Below are positions 31,863 to 32,877 of a stretch of 32,877 nucleotides of DNA, in pieces. Within the stretch, counting starts at the first letter, position 1; each line of letters starts with the position of its first letter. A program made the translations under genes and the position numbers. The notes under the pieces are model-generated. The model was given only the letters and a program-made list of their open reading frames with translations, was not told the origin of the DNA and made no database searches. Source of the DNA: Bacteroidota bacterium (GTDB lineage Bacteria; Bacteroidota; Bacteroidia; Chitinophagales; Chitinophagaceae); assembly GCA_025352905.1 (NCBI GenBank), contig JANXRX010000020.1, positions 1 to 32,877 on the forward strand, in the 5' to 3' direction.

Positions 31863-32729
31863 ATGCATATCATGCGCTCTACTACACGCTGTTTACTCAT
31901 CGCTTTTATTTTTGCCATCGTTAGCCCCGTTTTTGCGAAACCGGGGGGAAAACTGAAAGGCAGCAGGGTACTTGTTTATACAAAGAACCAGTTGATTACA
32001 AAGACCGGGAAAGGATATGTACATGATAATATCGCTTCTGCGGTTGCCTGTATGCAAAAGCTCGCCGCTGAAAATGGTTTTACCGTAGATGTTTCTGACG
32101 ATCCGGCGGTTTTCGTGGAATCGAACCTGCGCAAATATAATTTCCTTGTTTTTACCAGTACCAATAATGATGTGTTTGATAACGATGCACAGCGGGTTGC
32201 TTTCAGGCGGTATATAGAAGCGGGGGGTGGATTTGTGGGAGTACATTCGGTTACCGGTACAGAACGCAACTGGAAATGGTTCAAGCAGATGCTCGGCGAA
32301 ACTTTTTCATGGCACGCAAATTTTCAAAAGTTCAGTATCAAAAAAATAGATCCCTCGCATCCTTCCATGGAAGGTGTGCCTGACACGTGGGAAAGGGAAG
32401 ACGAATGTTATTTTGGAAAGGAGTTATATCCCGGCATCAAAGTATTGATGGCGCATGATGTACGCACGCTTAACAGGACCGATAAAAAACAGGACAGCTC
32501 GTTTCAGAAAAACATCGGGTCATTCGGAGATTATTATCCGGCTGTATGGTACCAGTATTTTGAAGGAGGTAATATATGGATAACCACGCTTGGGCATACA
32601 AAAGAAAGTTACCAGGAACCCATGTATGTACATCATTTATTAGAAGGGTTGAAATTTATAGCGGGAGAGTATAAAGGACTGGATTATAGTAAGGCACATG
32701 CAACGGGTAAGGATGATGAATTGAAATGA
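31863..32729 (+). CDS. ThuA-like domain protein, exported
   Basis: A 288-residue protein when started at 31863 (MHIMRSTTRCLLIAFIF, then a signal peptide ending SPVFAK); the ORF-track start at 31782 adds 27 residues without signal-peptide character. A second ATG at 31872 is also possible. The ThuA (trehalose-utilisation, class I glutamine-amidotransferase-like) fold is visible: RVLVYTKN, YNFLVFTSTNNDVFDND, FRRYIEAGGGFVGVHSVTGTE, the segment ETFSWHANFQKFSIKKIDPSHPS, then PAVWYQYFEGGNIWITTLGHT. ThuA proteins act in sugar catabolism, often beside Gfo/Idh/MocA oxidoreductases and in keto-sugar pathways; the exact reaction for this type is not settled. The next gene starts 41 nt downstream and looks like such an oxidoreductase partner. 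Confidence 0.88.
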   Translation: MHIMRSTTRCLLIAFIFAIVSPVFAKPGGKLKGSRVLVYTKNQLITKTGKGYVHDNIASAVACMQKLAAENGFTVDVSDDPAVFVESNLRKYNFLVFTSTNNDVFDNDAQRVAFRRYIEAGGGFVGVHSVTGTERNWKWFKQMLGETFSWHANFQKFSIKKIDPSHPSMEGVPDTWEREDECYFGKELYPGIKVLMAHDVRTLNRTDKKQDSSFQKNIGSFGDYYPAVWYQYFEGGNIWITTLGHTKESYQEPMYVHHLLEGLKFIAGEYKGLDYSKAHATGKDDELK

Positions 32730-32770
32730 CAGTCATCTAAAAAATACATTAGCAATCTTAAAAAATAAAA

Positions 32771-32877
32771 ATGCGAAGCAGATTTTTTGTAATGGGAACA
32801 CTTTTTACGTTAAACGCCGTTTGCCAGCAGCCGGTAAAACTGATTACGCTTGATCCGGGGCATTTTCACGCGGCGCT
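32771..32877 (+). CDS. Putative Gfo/Idh-type oxidoreductase, 3'-truncated by window edge
   Basis: Only 35 codons are present and the ORF track misses it. It begins MRSRFFVMGTLFTLNAVCQQ, a plausible signal peptide, followed by PVKLITLDPGHFHAA. That last segment matches, from memory, the start of the Bacteroidota family annotated as putative oxidoreductase C-terminal-domain proteins. It lies 41 nt after the ThuA gene on the same strand, so they probably form an operon. The assignment rests on a short stretch and needs the sequence beyond the window. Confidence 0.55.
   Translation, partial: MRSRFFVMGTLFTLNAVCQQPVKLITLDPGHFHAA

Noticed and set aside
1-32877. tRNA genes, CRISPR arrays, insertion sequences, phage or defence genes
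   Set aside because: None were recognisable by reading the sequence and the six-frame ORFs; all large frames are accounted for by metabolic, envelope or glycan-use genes.

Overview
The window looks like a chromosomal piece of a Bacteroidota genome, probably a soil or freshwater chitinophaga-like member (the family level is my inference). The markers are a SusC/SusD pair, a type IX secretion system (T9SS) cargo gene with a PorP/SprF partner, OMP_b-brl and MG2/TonB-plug proteins, GH97 and GH88 enzymes, and starts without obvious Shine-Dalgarno sequences. I saw no tRNA, rRNA, CRISPR array, insertion sequence or phage gene.

Layout. (1) 1-4806, plus strand: end of a complex I operon, nuoL (5' end outside the window), nuoM, nuoN and a small unrecognised protein gene. 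(2) 4882-10181: two convergent cell-envelope genes, an MG2-like/TonB-plug protein (plus) and a TonB-receptor-type outer-membrane barrel (minus), separated by a near-perfect 49-nt palindrome. (3) 10580-12456, plus strand: two tightly spaced sugar-acid genes, an L-fuconolactonase-like amidohydrolase and a zinc-dependent NAD dehydrogenase, behind a nested stem-loop leader. (4) 12478-21439, minus strand: a 2641-residue repeat protein with a T9SS C-terminal sorting domain, followed 13 nt later by a PorP/SprF gene. (5) 21754 to the right edge: a polysaccharide-utilisation locus (PUL) with a LacI regulator, a divergent GH97 enzyme, susC-susD-GH88 on the minus strand, and ThuA plus a putative oxidoreductase start on the plus strand.

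How the parts work together. In the PUL, SusC/SusD should bind and import a glycan. GH97 and GH88 should trim it, GH88 acting on unsaturated uronic acids. ThuA and the Gfo/Idh-type protein would act on a released sugar. The strongest regulatory observation is that the lacI-GH97 intergenic region and the susC upstream region carry almost the same 12-bp dyad (GAAAACGTTTTC and GAAAAGGTTTTC), which suggests one LacI regulon. A hairpin with a T-tract between susD and the GH88 gene would attenuate expression of the latter.

The adhesin-like protein has about 23 PKD-like repeats in two or three families, nearly all with a conserved pair of cysteines. Its most recent expansion is a 543-bp (two-domain) unit present three times. 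Several intergenic regions hold precise inverted repeats that the genes do not explain; these are listed separately.
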